From the IMG/VR virus record IMGVR_UViG_3300035661_000181, positions 1 through 36,290 of that record: a stretch of DNA of 36,290 nucleotides; one strand, written 5' to 3'. Origin of the DNA: a virus. Positions within the stretch are counted from its first letter, which is position 1; the number at the start of each line of letters is the position of its first letter. The position numbers and the translations under genes are program-made. The notes below the pieces were generated by a model. The model did not search any database. It was given only the letters and a program-made list of their open reading frames with translations, and was not told where the DNA came from. This document shows positions 1 to 8,580 of this stretch, one piece after another.

Positions 1-1
1 T

Positions 2-30
2 TTGACAAATAGTGTCTAAAGTTGTATAAT
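2..30 (+). promoter_or_regulatory. sigma-A-type promoter
   Basis: Perfect consensus: TTGACA at 2-7, 17-bp spacer, TATAAT at 25-30, about 30 bp upstream of the helicase start. It should be read by the host vegetative RNA polymerase and drives the replication block. Confidence 0.85.
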
Positions 31-61
31 ACTTATACTTATAGAAAGGGGATGCGCGGAA

Positions 62-1654
62 ATGAAAATTTCGATAGGAGGGCAACAAGAGATACGGGAA
101 TTCTCTATTGATGAGAAGAAATTTATCATAGATGCTCTGACTATTAGTAATCCTGCTTATGAACAGATACTTAGACATACCCCCTATAAATATACTACAG
201 TACCTAAATATTTATTTTATGCCGTTGCTTCGGGGAATGGACTTTTAAATGTTCCAAGGGGGTTTAAAGTTCCTTTTCCTCATGTTATTACTGAGGACTT
301 AAGGTTAACACATGAAAATATAACTTACCCTAAATTGAAAATTATCCCGCGCAAAACACAAGTTGAAGCCTTAGAATCATATATAAGTAAACGTGAAGAA
401 AACCCTAATAACATTCCTGGGGTATTTGAGATACCAACTGGAAAAGGAAAATGTATATTAGGCGCTATGCTTGCCGCTAGGTTAAAACAACGTGCATTAA
501 TTGTTGTGGCAAAAGATGATTTAATTGATGCTTGGAAGGATGACGTAAACCTATCATTAGGAATCCGTCCACGATGCGTGGGATTGGTCAAGGCGAAAGA
601 TTATCGTCTAGGAGATAGAATCACATTAACCACTATACAAACGCTCTCTAAACTGTCACCAGAGCGTTTAAATGAAATGCGTCAGTATTTCTCTATGGTT
701 ATAGTTGATGAGTTTCATCATTCTGCCGCTAAAATTTATGAAATAATTAATACCTTTCCCGCTAAAGACCGTATAGGACTTACTGCTACAGCTATGAGAA
801 ATGACAATCTTGACCCCGTTCTCAATTTTTACTTCGGTGATATTTGTTTCAAATTTAAAGAATCCGATGAGGATGAGGATATTATTGCGCCTAAAAATGT
901 CAAGATAATAATTAAAAATTCCAGCATAAATTACAATCCTCCTACTCAGTATTTATGGACTGATGGAAACCATAAAGGCATTGTTGGTGACTTCATTGAG
1001 GAAAGCGACCAAGGAGAAGATTCTATTATTAGAAGCGGAACCAATCTTTGGAAATCCCGAATTGATTTACTTTTGTATGAAGGAAAAGTAAAACAAAAAC
1101 CTATGAACCCTCATAAGATATATGATGCCATTGATGGTAACCGTGTCTTCAACACTATGGTTGCTAATGATATTCGTGCAGAGTATGAACAGGGAAAATC
1201 TTGCCTAGCATTCTGCAAAGAAAAAGATCATGTGAGATTACTTGCGGAACTTGTAGAAAAGGCAGGAGTTCCTGCTGACCAAATTCAATTATATTATGGA
1301 GATGCTAAAGGGAAAAATGCAAAAAGGGAAATGCGCGAAAAAGCTGAGAGCAAAGAAGTATTAGTAACCATTGCCACATACTCAATAGCCACAGAAGGAA
1401 CCAACGTCAAGGCATGGGAGTGCTGTTTCCTTGCTATGACCTTCAATAATCCTATTAGTGCAATTCAAGCTATAGGGAGAATACGTCGCAAAAAGGCCGG
1501 GAAGATTATTGTGAAAGTGTATGATTATAGGCATCCTAAAATAAAAGGCGCAAGAAATCATGGAGCAACCAGGGACAGAGTGTATAAGGAACGAGGATTT
1601 TCTATAGTAGGTGGGGATCCAATGTCCAGATTTAGTAGAGGTTGGAATATGTAA
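62..1654 (+). CDS. SF2 DEAD/DEAH-type helicase (UvsW-like)
   Basis: A 530-aa superfamily 2 DNA/RNA helicase. Visible motifs are Walker A TGKGK (about residues 126-130), the Walker B variant DEFH (216-219), motif III TATA (241-244) and motif VI GRIRR (472-476). Length and layout fit T4 UvsW-like helicases, which unwind branched recombination intermediates and R-loops and help switch from origin-dependent to recombination-dependent replication. The start ATG has AAAGGGG about 9 nt upstream and lies just behind a consensus promoter, with a terminator after the gene, so it may be a single-gene unit. The SF2 class is certain; the UvsW role is inferred from context. Confidence 0.9.
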   Translation: MKISIGGQQEIREFSIDEKKFIIDALTISNPAYEQILRHTPYKYTTVPKYLFYAVASGNGLLNVPRGFKVPFPHVITEDLRLTHENITYPKLKIIPRKTQVEALESYISKREENPNNIPGVFEIPTGKGKCILGAMLAARLKQRALIVVAKDDLIDAWKDDVNLSLGIRPRCVGLVKAKDYRLGDRITLTTIQTLSKLSPERLNEMRQYFSMVIVDEFHHSAAKIYEIINTFPAKDRIGLTATAMRNDNLDPVLNFYFGDICFKFKESDEDEDIIAPKNVKIIIKNSSINYNPPTQYLWTDGNHKGIVGDFIEESDQGEDSIIRSGTNLWKSRIDLLLYEGKVKQKPMNPHKIYDAIDGNRVFNTMVANDIRAEYEQGKSCLAFCKEKDHVRLLAELVEKAGVPADQIQLYYGDAKGKNAKREMREKAESKEVLVTIATYSIATEGTNVKAWECCFLAMTFNNPISAIQAIGRIRRKKAGKIIVKVYDYRHPKIKGARNHGATRDRVYKERGFSIVGGDPMSRFSRGWNM

Positions 1655-1660
1655 CTCGTC

Positions 1661-1698
1661 ATATATATATAATTAATATATATATATAAATATATAAT
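1661..1698. repeat. AT dinucleotide palindromic tract
   Basis: An almost pure (AT)n tract, self-complementary around AATTAATA, between the helicase stop and the terminator. It could extrude as a cruciform or simply be low-complexity spacer. No protein or binding site is recognised. Confidence 0.7.
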
Positions 1699-1732
1699 GA
1701 GCATGGTACTATTATTAGTGCTTATTTTTTTT
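1696..1732 (+). terminator. rho-independent terminator
   Basis: AATGAGCA pairs with TGCTTATT (8 bp, one G-T) around a loop of about 15 nt, followed by eight T. It ends the helicase transcript. Confidence 0.65.
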
Positions 1733-1761
1733 AGGTTTATGTCTAACTTTAGATATTTTTC

Positions 1762-1790
1762 TTGACCTTTTACATGGTATGTGATAAACT
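1762..1790 (+). promoter_or_regulatory. promoter-like element
   Basis: TTGACC, 17 bp, TAAACT. The spacer begins TTTTACAT, and the element before the DNA polymerase gene (18124-18152) has a very similar spacer start, hinting at a shared early-promoter design. It would drive the genes from 1821 on. Confidence 0.55.
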
Positions 1791-1820
1791 GATTTTAGAT
1801 GATAAGGAGTGATTGCAAAA

Positions 1821-2285
1821 ATGGTAAAGAAAGTTCAAATTGTTGATTGTTCTGCTAAACCTGATGTTGATGCATTAGTAAATGAGTTAAGCAGGATTCA
1901 TAAACAAAAGGCAATACTGGAGAAACGTGATAAGGAAATTAAGTTGATTATTACTGACCACTACTTTAATTCCGCACAGAAGGACAATCGTGGTAATAGT
2001 TTTTATGAAACAACTTTCCTTGATGGAACCCCTGCAATTTTGAAACGCGAAGCACGTACCACCATTAAATTAGACTATCAAAAAGCAATGGAATTTTTCA
2101 GCAATAAAAACTTACTGAAGGAAGTTGCCGAGCAGAAATGGGTATTTAGTGATGAATCTATTGAACAAGCATTGGCGGGTGAAAAAATAACTTATGATGA
2201 ATTGGAATCAATCTGCGAAAAGAAAGTCACGTATGCTATCAAATTTGTTAAAGCCACAGAGGACGAAGATGCCACTGAATATTGA
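1821..2285 (+). CDS. phage protein of unknown function
   Basis: A 154-aa soluble acidic protein, not recognised. The N-terminal half is helical and charged (KQKAILEKRDKEIK), suggesting a coiled coil; the C-terminus ends in an acidic patch (TEDEDATEY). The ATG at 1821 is preferred; an in-frame GTG at 1809 abuts AAGGAG with no spacing. The next gene starts inside its last 17 nt, so translation is probably coupled. It is the first gene of the operon carrying the helicase loader, so a replication or recombination role is possible but not shown. Confidence 0.7.
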   Translation: MVKKVQIVDCSAKPDVDALVNELSRIHKQKAILEKRDKEIKLIITDHYFNSAQKDNRGNSFYETTFLDGTPAILKREARTTIKLDYQKAMEFFSNKNLLKEVAEQKWVFSDESIEQALAGEKITYDELESICEKKVTYAIKFVKATEDEDATEY

Positions 2286-2619
2286 TGGTAAGTGCTACGA
2301 TATACCAGGACTAGGAAATATTAAATTATTCCCCATCGCAAAACTTAGTCAGGCAATGACAGACGCAGATATTCCAAGAGATACCCAAACATTACGTAAG
2401 TGGGAATTAGCTGGTATACTTCCAAAAGCAATTTTCCGCAAAGGACATAAACGCTTGTATTCTGCCGAACAAATTAAGTGTATTGTAAGAATAGCAAAAG
2501 AGTGCAATATTAGACGAGGATTTAGCATAGAACAGACTGATTTTGTTACAAAAGTAGCGGAGGAATTAGGAACCCTTAACAAAAAGTATATGGATGCTAT
2601 GAAATCAGCAAAGAAATGA
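2269..2619 (+). CDS. MerR-like HTH DNA-binding protein
   Basis: A 116-aa protein with a winged-helix HTH pattern typical of MerR/excisionase-type proteins: DTQTLRKWELAGILPKA is followed by a basic stretch and the YSAEQIK segment seen where MerR proteins read Y(D)xxDLxxL. The start at 2269 overlaps the previous gene; upstream GAGGACGAAG can serve as a weak RBS. It probably binds DNA as a regulator or replication/recombination accessory. No metal-binding cysteines are seen, so a metal sensor is unlikely. Confidence 0.65.
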   Translation: MPLNIDGKCYDIPGLGNIKLFPIAKLSQAMTDADIPRDTQTLRKWELAGILPKAIFRKGHKRLYSAEQIKCIVRIAKECNIRRGFSIEQTDFVTKVAEELGTLNKKYMDAMKSAKK

Positions 2620-2632
2620 GGAAATTTTTTTT

Positions 2633-2812
2633 ATGCGCCTTGTTTACAAGCACAAAAAACGTGCTAAGAAAGACCTTGATTTTATTGTCCGTCTTTGCTA
2701 CCGTGAAATTAAAAAGAGTGAGGAAACTAGGAAAATAATTCTGAAGGTAGACATAAATACCGGTAAAATCCTTATTGATGAGTTGACTCAACGTTATGTC
2801 GAATTTTTATAA
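2633..2812 (+). CDS. small basic protein, unknown function
   Basis: A 59-aa ORF, very lysine/arginine-rich at the N-terminus (MRLVYKHKKRAKKDL), with a well-behaved hydrophobic pattern afterwards. GAGGAAATTTT precedes the ATG. It sits in line with its neighbours and its stop overlaps a following ATG (TAATG). No family recognised; it could be a small DNA-binding protein or host-takeover peptide. Confidence 0.55.
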   Translation: MRLVYKHKKRAKKDLDFIVRLCYREIKKSEETRKIILKVDINTGKILIDELTQRYVEFL

Positions 2813-2948
2813 TGGGATATTTTAAAAAGTATAACAAAGGTTGCAATAACAATGATTAGCGGAACCTAATATTAACCACAATTACCAGGATGAAGTACAG
2901 GGAGTTATTGACGTAGTGTATAGTAATAATTTATTTGTTGCTATATGA
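2812..2948 (+). pseudogene. possible frameshifted small ORF
   Basis: Starts in a TAATG overlap with the previous gene and reads 15 codons to TAG. A second open stretch in another frame begins at once (AEPNINHNYQDEVQG...) and runs to TGA at about 2946. Together they look like one 45-aa gene broken by an indel near 2857. The remaining bases to 3016 hold nothing else recognised. Confidence 0.3.
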
Positions 2949-3015
2949 GCCTGTCATTATTTGCACCAAATACATTCAAACCATGGAAATAATATAGGGA
3001 AAGGGTGTAACGCTG

Positions 3016-3309
3016 TTGAAAAAGAAAGCAGTAGAAGCAAAAGATACCTCCGTTAAGGGAGTTGCCGACCACGTATTAAAACAGGGCGACAGAAATAACA
3101 CTTTATGTAAGGGAGAAGTTCGCGTAGGAATGAGTAAGGGAGCAACCCTTAATATGGGTAACTACCAAAGTGCGCGAATTGACTTCTGGATGGAAAGAGT
3201 TGTGGAAGATTCATCCCATGCCATTAATCAAGCCTATTCCGATATGGGGGATGAGCTTGATTCTTTGATTGACCAAGAAACAGAAGCATTAGGAATTGAA
3301 CTAGGTTAA
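3016..3309 (+). CDS. phage protein of unknown function
   Basis: A 97-aa protein starting at TTG (AAAGGGTG lies about 9 nt upstream). Acidic C-terminus (DELDSLIDQETEALGIELG); the central MSKGATLNMGNYQSARIDFW segment suggests a compact beta domain. No family recognised. It precedes the loader and replication genes in the same operon, so it may act there. Confidence 0.65.
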   Translation: MKKKAVEAKDTSVKGVADHVLKQGDRNNTLCKGEVRVGMSKGATLNMGNYQSARIDFWMERVVEDSSHAINQAYSDMGDELDSLIDQETEALGIELG

Positions 3310-3325
3310 GTAGGGGGGGATATCA

Positions 3326-3880
3326 ATGACTACACCTAATTGGGAACTGTTGAAGAACACATCTTTTGCAGATGAAGAGGATATTCTTATTCCTTCAAAA
3401 AAGACTAAAAAATCTACCAAGATAGTTAGAAGTCCTTCACAAGATATTCCGGAGGATGAAAATTCTTACAAAAATAAGTTGGAAGAGGAAAGATTTAATG
3501 ACTTTGTTGTAGGAGATTGGAAGAAATATTTTCAAAAGAAAGCCATTGATAATGGATATTTTTTTAGATATGTTAATAACCCCAAAAGTAATTCCCAAGC
3601 CAAGTCTATATTACAAGCATTAATGAAAGAATTTTCAGGCGATGAAATTAAAATAATGATTGATTTTCTGTGGGGAGCACCTCATAAATTGACCAATAAA
3701 TCAACGATGGGAATAGGGATGCTTTCTGGAAATTGGTTACAGTCTGTTCTAATAGCTTCACAAAATTGGGCGCAGGGTAAATTTAATGATAATCTAGAAA
3801 AGTCCGTCAGAGAATATAAGCCTGACCCCAGGGACAAGACTCCCGATAAATCAAGAGTATTTTTATGGGGTGATATGTAG
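3326..3880 (+). CDS. replication-associated protein, unknown function
   Basis: A 184-aa protein. Residues 1-60 are charged and probably disordered (KKTKKSTK, IPEDE). Residues 60-150 are helical, followed by a basic-acidic tail. The start has AGGGGGG 9 nt upstream; the stop overlaps the loader start (TAGTG). Position directly before a DnaC-like ATPase resembles phages where a DnaD/gp59-like DNA-binding partner precedes the helicase loader, but no diagnostic motif was seen. Confidence 0.6.
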   Translation: MTTPNWELLKNTSFADEEDILIPSKKTKKSTKIVRSPSQDIPEDENSYKNKLEEERFNDFVVGDWKKYFQKKAIDNGYFFRYVNNPKSNSQAKSILQALMKEFSGDEIKIMIDFLWGAPHKLTNKSTMGIGMLSGNWLQSVLIASQNWAQGKFNDNLEKSVREYKPDPRDKTPDKSRVFLWGDM

Positions 3881-4527
3881 TGTTAGTCGGAAGAAGAAAC
3901 GCCGAGATTAAGAACGACATTCCCGACGAAGTATATGTTGCAGTAGGTATACCCCGTAATTATATTCCTGCTCAATTGGAGGATTATACAGGAGATGACA
4001 AGACCGTCAGCATTCTTAAATCTTATATAAAGAATATACACCAAGAATTTGATGATGGAGTTAACCTCTATATTTTTGGAGAAAATGGTAAAGGAAAGAC
4101 ATATTTATCCTCTATTGTACTTAGAGAAGCAATGCGTCGTTGGTATAAAGTTAAGAGAATTACTCTTACCCGATGGATTGCTTTAAAATTGACCTCACAG
4201 GGGAATCTTAGTGATGAAGTGTGGAATGAAATTCGGCAAGTAAATAATGCTGAGTTCTTGTGTGTGGATGAAGTAGGGAAAGAATCTGATACCAAAAGTG
4301 ATATTAATATTTCTATTTTTGAGGAATTGTTAAAGTTCCGCGAGGAGAGAGGGTATCCTACTATCATTTGTAGCAACCTTGCCCCTAAATTCATTGAAGA
4401 AAAGTATGGGGCAACTATTAATTCTTTAGTCAGTCAAAGTGTTTGTATCAAACTTGTTGGCGGGGATATGCGCCCTGAAGTATTTAGACAGAAAAAAGGC
4501 GTACAATTATTAATGGGAGATGAGTAA
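3880..4527 (+). CDS. DnaC/IstB-like helicase loader ATPase
   Basis: A 215-aa AAA+ ATPase. Walker A GENGKGKT at residues 67-74 and Walker B LCVDE with D130/E131 fit the DnaC/DnaI/IstB family, which loads the replicative helicase onto ssDNA. RxE-type sensor segments follow (PTIICSNL, the usual 'ICSN' of loaders, is sensor I). It starts at GTG overlapping the upstream TAG and ends two genes before the DnaB-like helicase, its expected partner. No N-terminal zinc ribbon is seen, unlike DnaI. Confidence 0.88.
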   Translation: MLVGRRNAEIKNDIPDEVYVAVGIPRNYIPAQLEDYTGDDKTVSILKSYIKNIHQEFDDGVNLYIFGENGKGKTYLSSIVLREAMRRWYKVKRITLTRWIALKLTSQGNLSDEVWNEIRQVNNAEFLCVDEVGKESDTKSDINISIFEELLKFREERGYPTIICSNLAPKFIEEKYGATINSLVSQSVCIKLVGGDMRPEVFRQKKGVQLLMGDE

Positions 4528-4935
4528 ATGCTTCATGGTGATATTTCAAATAGACAAGCACCAATCATAGCATTTAATCTTGACAATTTGTTGTATGAAA
4601 ATAAGTCTAAGTCTATCTTTAATATGTTCAAGCCACGTAGTTTAAATCAGAATTTTTTGGACATTGTTAACAATATCTGGTATAACTATGAGTTTTGTAT
4701 TTATCTTATATCTGCAAGTCCTGTCGGAGAAACATATAGAAAGTTGGAGGAAGTTGATATTCAATTTACTTCTGCTGTTCACTATGTCGGAGTCGATAAC
4801 TTGCGCAGACAATGCCAGTATAGGTATCAGCTCTATGTGGACAGCGACAAAGACTTGCTGAGTCAGATTAGCAGTAGCAACGCTATCCATTTAGATGATT
4901 TGCCGAACTATATTAGGAACTTAGGTAGGAGATAG
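4528..4935 (+). CDS. HAD-like protein with altered nucleophile
   Basis: A 135-aa protein with a compact HAD layout: motif I FNLDNLL (residues 16-22), motif II YLISAS, and late acidic motifs YVDSDKD and IHLDD. In active HAD phosphatases motif I is DxD; here the first Asp is Asn17, so the phosphoaspartate nucleophile appears lost. It may bind a phosphorylated ligand or protein rather than hydrolyse it. It is tightly packed between the loader and the helicase (start 1 nt after the loader stop). The fold call is by motif only. Confidence 0.6.
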   Translation: MLHGDISNRQAPIIAFNLDNLLYENKSKSIFNMFKPRSLNQNFLDIVNNIWYNYEFCIYLISASPVGETYRKLEEVDIQFTSAVHYVGVDNLRRQCQYRYQLYVDSDKDLLSQISSSNAIHLDDLPNYIRNLGRR

Positions 4936-4936
4936 A

Positions 4937-5485
4937 ATGAGTGTTGAGTCTAATTTTTTCACTAAGTTATTAGAGTCTGGAGATTATTCCACCGTTGATG
5001 ATAAGCAAATAAAGGGAAAGTTCTTTAGTGGACAGTACAAAAGGATGTTTAAGTTCATACAAACATTCAAGACTAAGTACTCTAAAGTCCCTGACATTGA
5101 AACTTTCCAACGAAAATTTCCTGACTTTGAGATTACTCCTTCACCAGAGTGTATGGAATATTACTGTGATGCTGTTAGGCAGAAAATAAAGCACAACATT
5201 ATGATTGACTCCCTTGAAAAAGTCGGGGAACAATTAGATGATTTAGATACCGATGAAGCATATGAAATTATCAAAAAACTTATTAGAGAAGTTGAAAGTG
5301 ATATTATCTTAGGCGATACTAAGAAGGTAAATGAGAATGTAGATGATCGATGGAATCAATATATTGAACGCAGAAATACTGGAGGTATTATAGGAATACC
5401 AACAGGAATTGACGCATTTGATAGGATGACAGGAGGACTAGGAAAGACCGACCTTTTAACTATTCTTGGATTTACCGGAGTAGGT
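4937..5485 (+). CDS. dnaB: DnaB-like replicative helicase, exon 1
   Basis: First 183 codons of a DnaB-family hexameric helicase, ending at the third Gly of the P-loop (ILGFTGVG). Residues 1-110 form the helical N-terminal domain that contacts primase; the RecA-like domain starts near IGIPTGIDAFDRMTGGLGKTDLL. Reading straight on gives only seven more residues before a stop. Joining to 5937 restores GVGKTWSL, a complete Walker A. Exon 1 ends in T, as expected for a group I 5' splice site. The spliced protein is 427 aa, normal for phage DnaB. Confidence 0.87.
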
Positions 5486-5936
5486 AAGTTTTCTATAATT
5501 TCTATTTAAAGTACCTTTAAATACTCTATGACCAGGAATGCTTATCACTTTTATAAAGCGGGCAAAGAAGTTATAGAGTTTTTAGACCTTATTTATAAAG
5601 ATGCTAAAGTGTATTTAGATAGAAAATATTATAGATATTGCCGTCTTACAAGTATGTGAGTATCTTGTAGGATTATTAGGGAGCAAAATCGGTGGAAGCT
5701 GTGATATGCCAGTACCGAGGTAACTATCTAATTTAAAAATTAGAAGAACCGTAACGCATAGAGGATGAACCTGTTTACAGAATATAATTCCTCCAAGAGT
5801 GTTCCCCGCTCTCACCTTGTCAACGAATGACTTGATGTGAAAATGTATGCTAGGCTGGGTTGGAAATGACCAACCGATGCAAATGAGGGAAACCTCCAGA
5901 GGTAAGGATAAAAAGCCTTACGTTAATAACATTCCG
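5486..5936 (+). ncRNA. probable group I intron in helicase gene
   Basis: A 451-nt non-coding insert between GVG and KT of the helicase P-loop. Boundaries follow the group I rule: exon 1 ends in U (GGT), the intron ends in G (CATTCCG), and exon 2 opens AAAACG. It is rich in hairpins, including TCTAATTT/AATTAGA, GGTTGG/CCAACC, a GAAA-capped GAGG/CCTC and GTAAGG/CCTTAC near the 3' end. GCTTAT at 5540-5545 could pair with exon GTAGGT (three wobbles) as P1, but this is weak. P7 was not assigned. There is no ORF inside, and none of the GUGYG start of group II introns. Confidence 0.75.
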
Positions 5937-6671
5937 AAAACGTGGTCTTTAATTATTCTAGGAGTAGCATTAGCCAAGACGGGAACTAAAGTTCTATTTA
6001 TCACAAGAGAGATGAGTCCCGACCAAGTATTAAAACGTACTGATGCTGTCTGGTGTGCAATAAGTTATAATGACTTTAACCGTGGACAGTTATCTATTAA
6101 AGATGAAACGAAGTACAGAGAGTATTTGAACCACATGGCGGAAAAAGAGGTAAATTTCGTCGTGGAATTAGCTACTGGAGGGGTAACTAATATTGCCGCT
6201 TTGATAGATAAACATGAGCCAGAAGTTGTTTTCGTCGATGGAGCATATTTAATGACGGACGATGAGGATGACGATGATTGGAGAGGAACTATGAAAGTAT
6301 GGCGTGGAATGAAACAAATATGTCTTGCCAAAAAAGTTCCGATTGTTGCTACCTCACAGTCTAAGGAAAGTGAAAAGGTTACTCTAGGGAAAATATCCTT
6401 CAGCAAAGCATTGGCGAATGAGTGTGACGTTGTTATAGCGTTAGAGCAGGACTCCGAGATGTTTAAGATGAAGGATATGATGTGGAAACCATTAAAACTG
6501 CGAGATTCTGAAATGACGGGTTACTTTGTTACCAAGTGGGATTGGAACCATATGGATTATCATACCACTATTTTTGAGGGAAGGTTCTTAGATAAACCAA
6601 CGGCGGAAGAATTGCCGGAAGAAATTCAAGATATAGATAAGAAACCCACCAATAAAATAAGTAAGCGGTGA
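5937..6671 (+). CDS. dnaB: DnaB-like replicative helicase, exon 2
   Basis: 244 codons plus stop completing the helicase. It opens with KTWSLI (end of Walker A). It carries the H1a glutamate region FITREMSP, Walker B EVVFVDGAYLM, the IVATSQS motif (H3-like) and a C-terminal acidic/basic tail. The same frame is open from 5847, but those residues are intron sequence. The primase gene follows after 4 nt. The protein should unwind duplex DNA 5'-3' ahead of the phage polymerase and recruit the primase next door. Confidence 0.87.
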   Translation, partial: KTWSLIILGVALAKTGTKVLFITREMSPDQVLKRTDAVWCAISYNDFNRGQLSIKDETKYREYLNHMAEKEVNFVVELATGGVTNIAALIDKHEPEVVFVDGAYLMTDDEDDDDWRGTMKVWRGMKQICLAKKVPIVATSQSKESEKVTLGKISFSKALANECDVVIALEQDSEMFKMKDMMWKPLKLRDSEMTGYFVTKWDWNHMDYHTTIFEGRFLDKPTAEELPEEIQDIDKKPTNKISKR

Positions 6672-6675
6672 TGTT

Positions 6676-7680
6676 ATGGATGCTGGACAATTAGAGGGAT
6701 TAATCAGGGACTTAGGGTTTACTTATGTTCGTGTTGTTTCCAGAGCAGATGATACAAATATAATGTTCTGTTGTCCTTTTCATGGAGAACGGCATCCTTC
6801 ATGTGGAATTTCCGCTGAGAAGGAAGTCGGAAACTGTTTTGCTTGTGGACAGACTTTCACTATCCCTTATCTCATTGCTTATGTTAGAGGAATTTCTATT
6901 AGGAAAGCTAAAGACTTTTTAGAAGAGAAATTTAATGTAAGCAAAAAAACTTTGAATAAAACTAAACTATCAATTCGTAGGTTTGATGATGCACCGGTAA
7001 AACCACAAAGAGCAGTACTGTCCCGATTGAAGTTAGCGCCTTATAGAAGTGGAAAAGTCGCGCATAATTATATTCTATCAAGAGGAATAACTAAGGATAC
7101 TTGCAGAGAGTTTATGCTAGGTTGGGACGAAGAGAAAAAGAGAATAACCATCCCTGTCTTTTGGGAGGATAATCAACTCGCTGGATTCTTAGGCAGAGCA
7201 GTATTGGAACCTAAAATAGATGGGGAGGATAATCCTATGTACAAAGCAGTATATGCAAATTCGGATAAGTACTTAGTTTATAATTTTGAACGTTCTCATA
7301 TTCTTTTTCCTATTAATAGGTTCGTACCAACTCCCGATAAAGAAGTAATTATAGTAGAGGGAAGTCTTGACGCTATATGGCTTTATCAATTAGGATTTAG
7401 GAATACTCTTGCGCTATTAACTTCAAAGATGAGCAGAGAACAAGCAGAGATGATGAAAAGTTTGGGCATTCTTCGTGTTAATTTATTTTTAGATAATGAT
7501 AAAGCGGGGAAAAATGGAAAAGCACAGTTGTTCTCTTTATTGAAAAGAGATTTTGTGTGTTATGATGTTCAATACCCAGAGGGTAAGAAAGACCCGCAGA
7601 ATTTAAGCCATGATGAAATTATGTTCATGTTAAAAAATAGAACTCGATATGGAGTATTAGAATTAAAAAGGATAGTGTAG
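6676..7680 (+). CDS. DnaG-like DNA primase
   Basis: A 334-aa primase. The N-terminal CHC2-type zinc finger has C33-P-F-H36 and C54-F-A-C57. The TOPRIM core is visible as VIIVEGSLDAI (acidic E in EGxxD) and LFLDNDKAG (DxD). At 334 aa it is shorter than bacterial DnaG (about 600 aa) and lacks a full helicase-binding C-terminus, as is common in phages. It makes RNA primers for lagging-strand synthesis. It follows the helicase by 4 nt, probably coupled. Confidence 0.9.
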   Translation: MDAGQLEGLIRDLGFTYVRVVSRADDTNIMFCCPFHGERHPSCGISAEKEVGNCFACGQTFTIPYLIAYVRGISIRKAKDFLEEKFNVSKKTLNKTKLSIRRFDDAPVKPQRAVLSRLKLAPYRSGKVAHNYILSRGITKDTCREFMLGWDEEKKRITIPVFWEDNQLAGFLGRAVLEPKIDGEDNPMYKAVYANSDKYLVYNFERSHILFPINRFVPTPDKEVIIVEGSLDAIWLYQLGFRNTLALLTSKMSREQAEMMKSLGILRVNLFLDNDKAGKNGKAQLFSLLKRDFVCYDVQYPEGKKDPQNLSHDEIMFMLKNRTRYGVLELKRIV

Positions 7681-7740
7681 TTATTGAAGCAAAGTGGAGT
7701 GTTCATTGGATAATTTGCCCGCTTAAATGCTATTTAGTTC

Positions 7741-7769
7741 TTGACAATTTAAGACCTTTCTGATAGGAT
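7741..7769 (+). promoter_or_regulatory. promoter for ssDNA-binding protein gene
   Basis: TTGACA at 7741-7746, 17 bp, TAGGAT at 7764-7769, about 60 bp before the 7828 gene. It allows higher expression of the ssDNA-binding protein than of the upstream primase. Confidence 0.65.
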
Positions 7770-7827
7770 ATTTATATCCACTAAGGACATACTACTGCAA
7801 TAAGCAGATAAAAAGGAGAGTGTTAAT

Positions 7828-8571
7828 TTGAAAACCAACTTATTTAAAAGAGGATTCAATGCCGTCAAAGAGGAAGAAGAAAGACGCGAGAAAGTAAAAG
7901 AGTTAAAGAAAGGTCGTCTATTCAAGTTCTATCTTAAAGACGGGGATGAAGATGTTCCTATTTTATTTCTTACAGAAGAGCCAATTAACTATTGGGAACA
8001 CACCTGGGACAAGGGAAAAGTAAATGTACCTTGTAGCGGGGATGACTGTGAGTACTGCAAGGATGAAGAAAGATACGGGAAAGCTAGATTTGTTTCTGCT
8101 TGGTTAGTTGTAGACCGTAGAGAGTTTGAATATACCGACCAGCAACAGAAGAAAGTTAAAGGAAAAGACCGTATTAAATTAATGGTTCGTGGAATGACTA
8201 ATGCTGCTGTATTAGAGAAACAGTCCACAAAATATGGACTTACCAAATATTCATGGACTGTTACTCGTACAGGAAAAGATACTTCAACTACTTGGCTTTT
8301 TGACCGTGGAGAACCGGTTTCTCTAACGAAAAAACAACTTGAAGTTATTTATTCTCAATTGCCAGAAGGTTTGAAAGGACTTGACCCCTATGAAATTGTT
8401 GAAAAACAAATTACCGGGGCGATGGAGTTAGAGGAAACTAATAACTCTGTAGGTGAGGAAATTAGTAAAGAAGCCGAAGAACAAGTTCTGGAAGGTGTCC
8501 AAGACATTGAAGAGGATGAAGAGCCAAAGAAAATAACTAAAAAAGTTCCTGGTAATATTATCAAGAAGTAA
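7828..8571 (+). CDS. ssDNA-binding protein (T4 gp32-like)
   Basis: A 247-aa protein of the gp32-type layout. A basic N-terminus (KTNLFKRGFNAVKEEEERRE) suits cooperative binding. A Cys cluster C-x4-C-x2-C (CSGDDCEYC) would ligate zinc. A central beta core follows, then a long acidic tail (EEISKEAEEQVLEG...DIEEDEE) ending in a short basic patch. Acidic tails of phage SSBs recruit polymerase and recombination partners. It starts at TTG behind AAAAGGAG and has its own promoter. A weak hairpin follows. Confidence 0.75.
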   Translation: MKTNLFKRGFNAVKEEEERREKVKELKKGRLFKFYLKDGDEDVPILFLTEEPINYWEHTWDKGKVNVPCSGDDCEYCKDEERYGKARFVSAWLVVDRREFEYTDQQQKKVKGKDRIKLMVRGMTNAAVLEKQSTKYGLTKYSWTVTRTGKDTSTTWLFDRGEPVSLTKKQLEVIYSQLPEGLKGLDPYEIVEKQITGAMELEETNNSVGEEISKEAEEQVLEGVQDIEEDEEPKKITKKVPGNIIKK

Positions 8572-8580
8572 AATTGTTTG

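Noticed and set aside
325-591. Minus-strand open frames inside the helicase and many other genes
   Set aside because: All long minus-strand frames are mirror images of well-supported + strand genes; none has a ribosome site with a coding-like composition.
5486-5936. Group II intron or intein in the helicase
   Set aside because: No GUGYG start or domain V-like hairpin, too short, and no intein splicing motifs; stop codons occur in frame.
5847-5936. N-terminal 30 residues of the downstream helicase ORF as real protein
   Set aside because: They are intron sequence by the splice model and resemble no DnaB segment.
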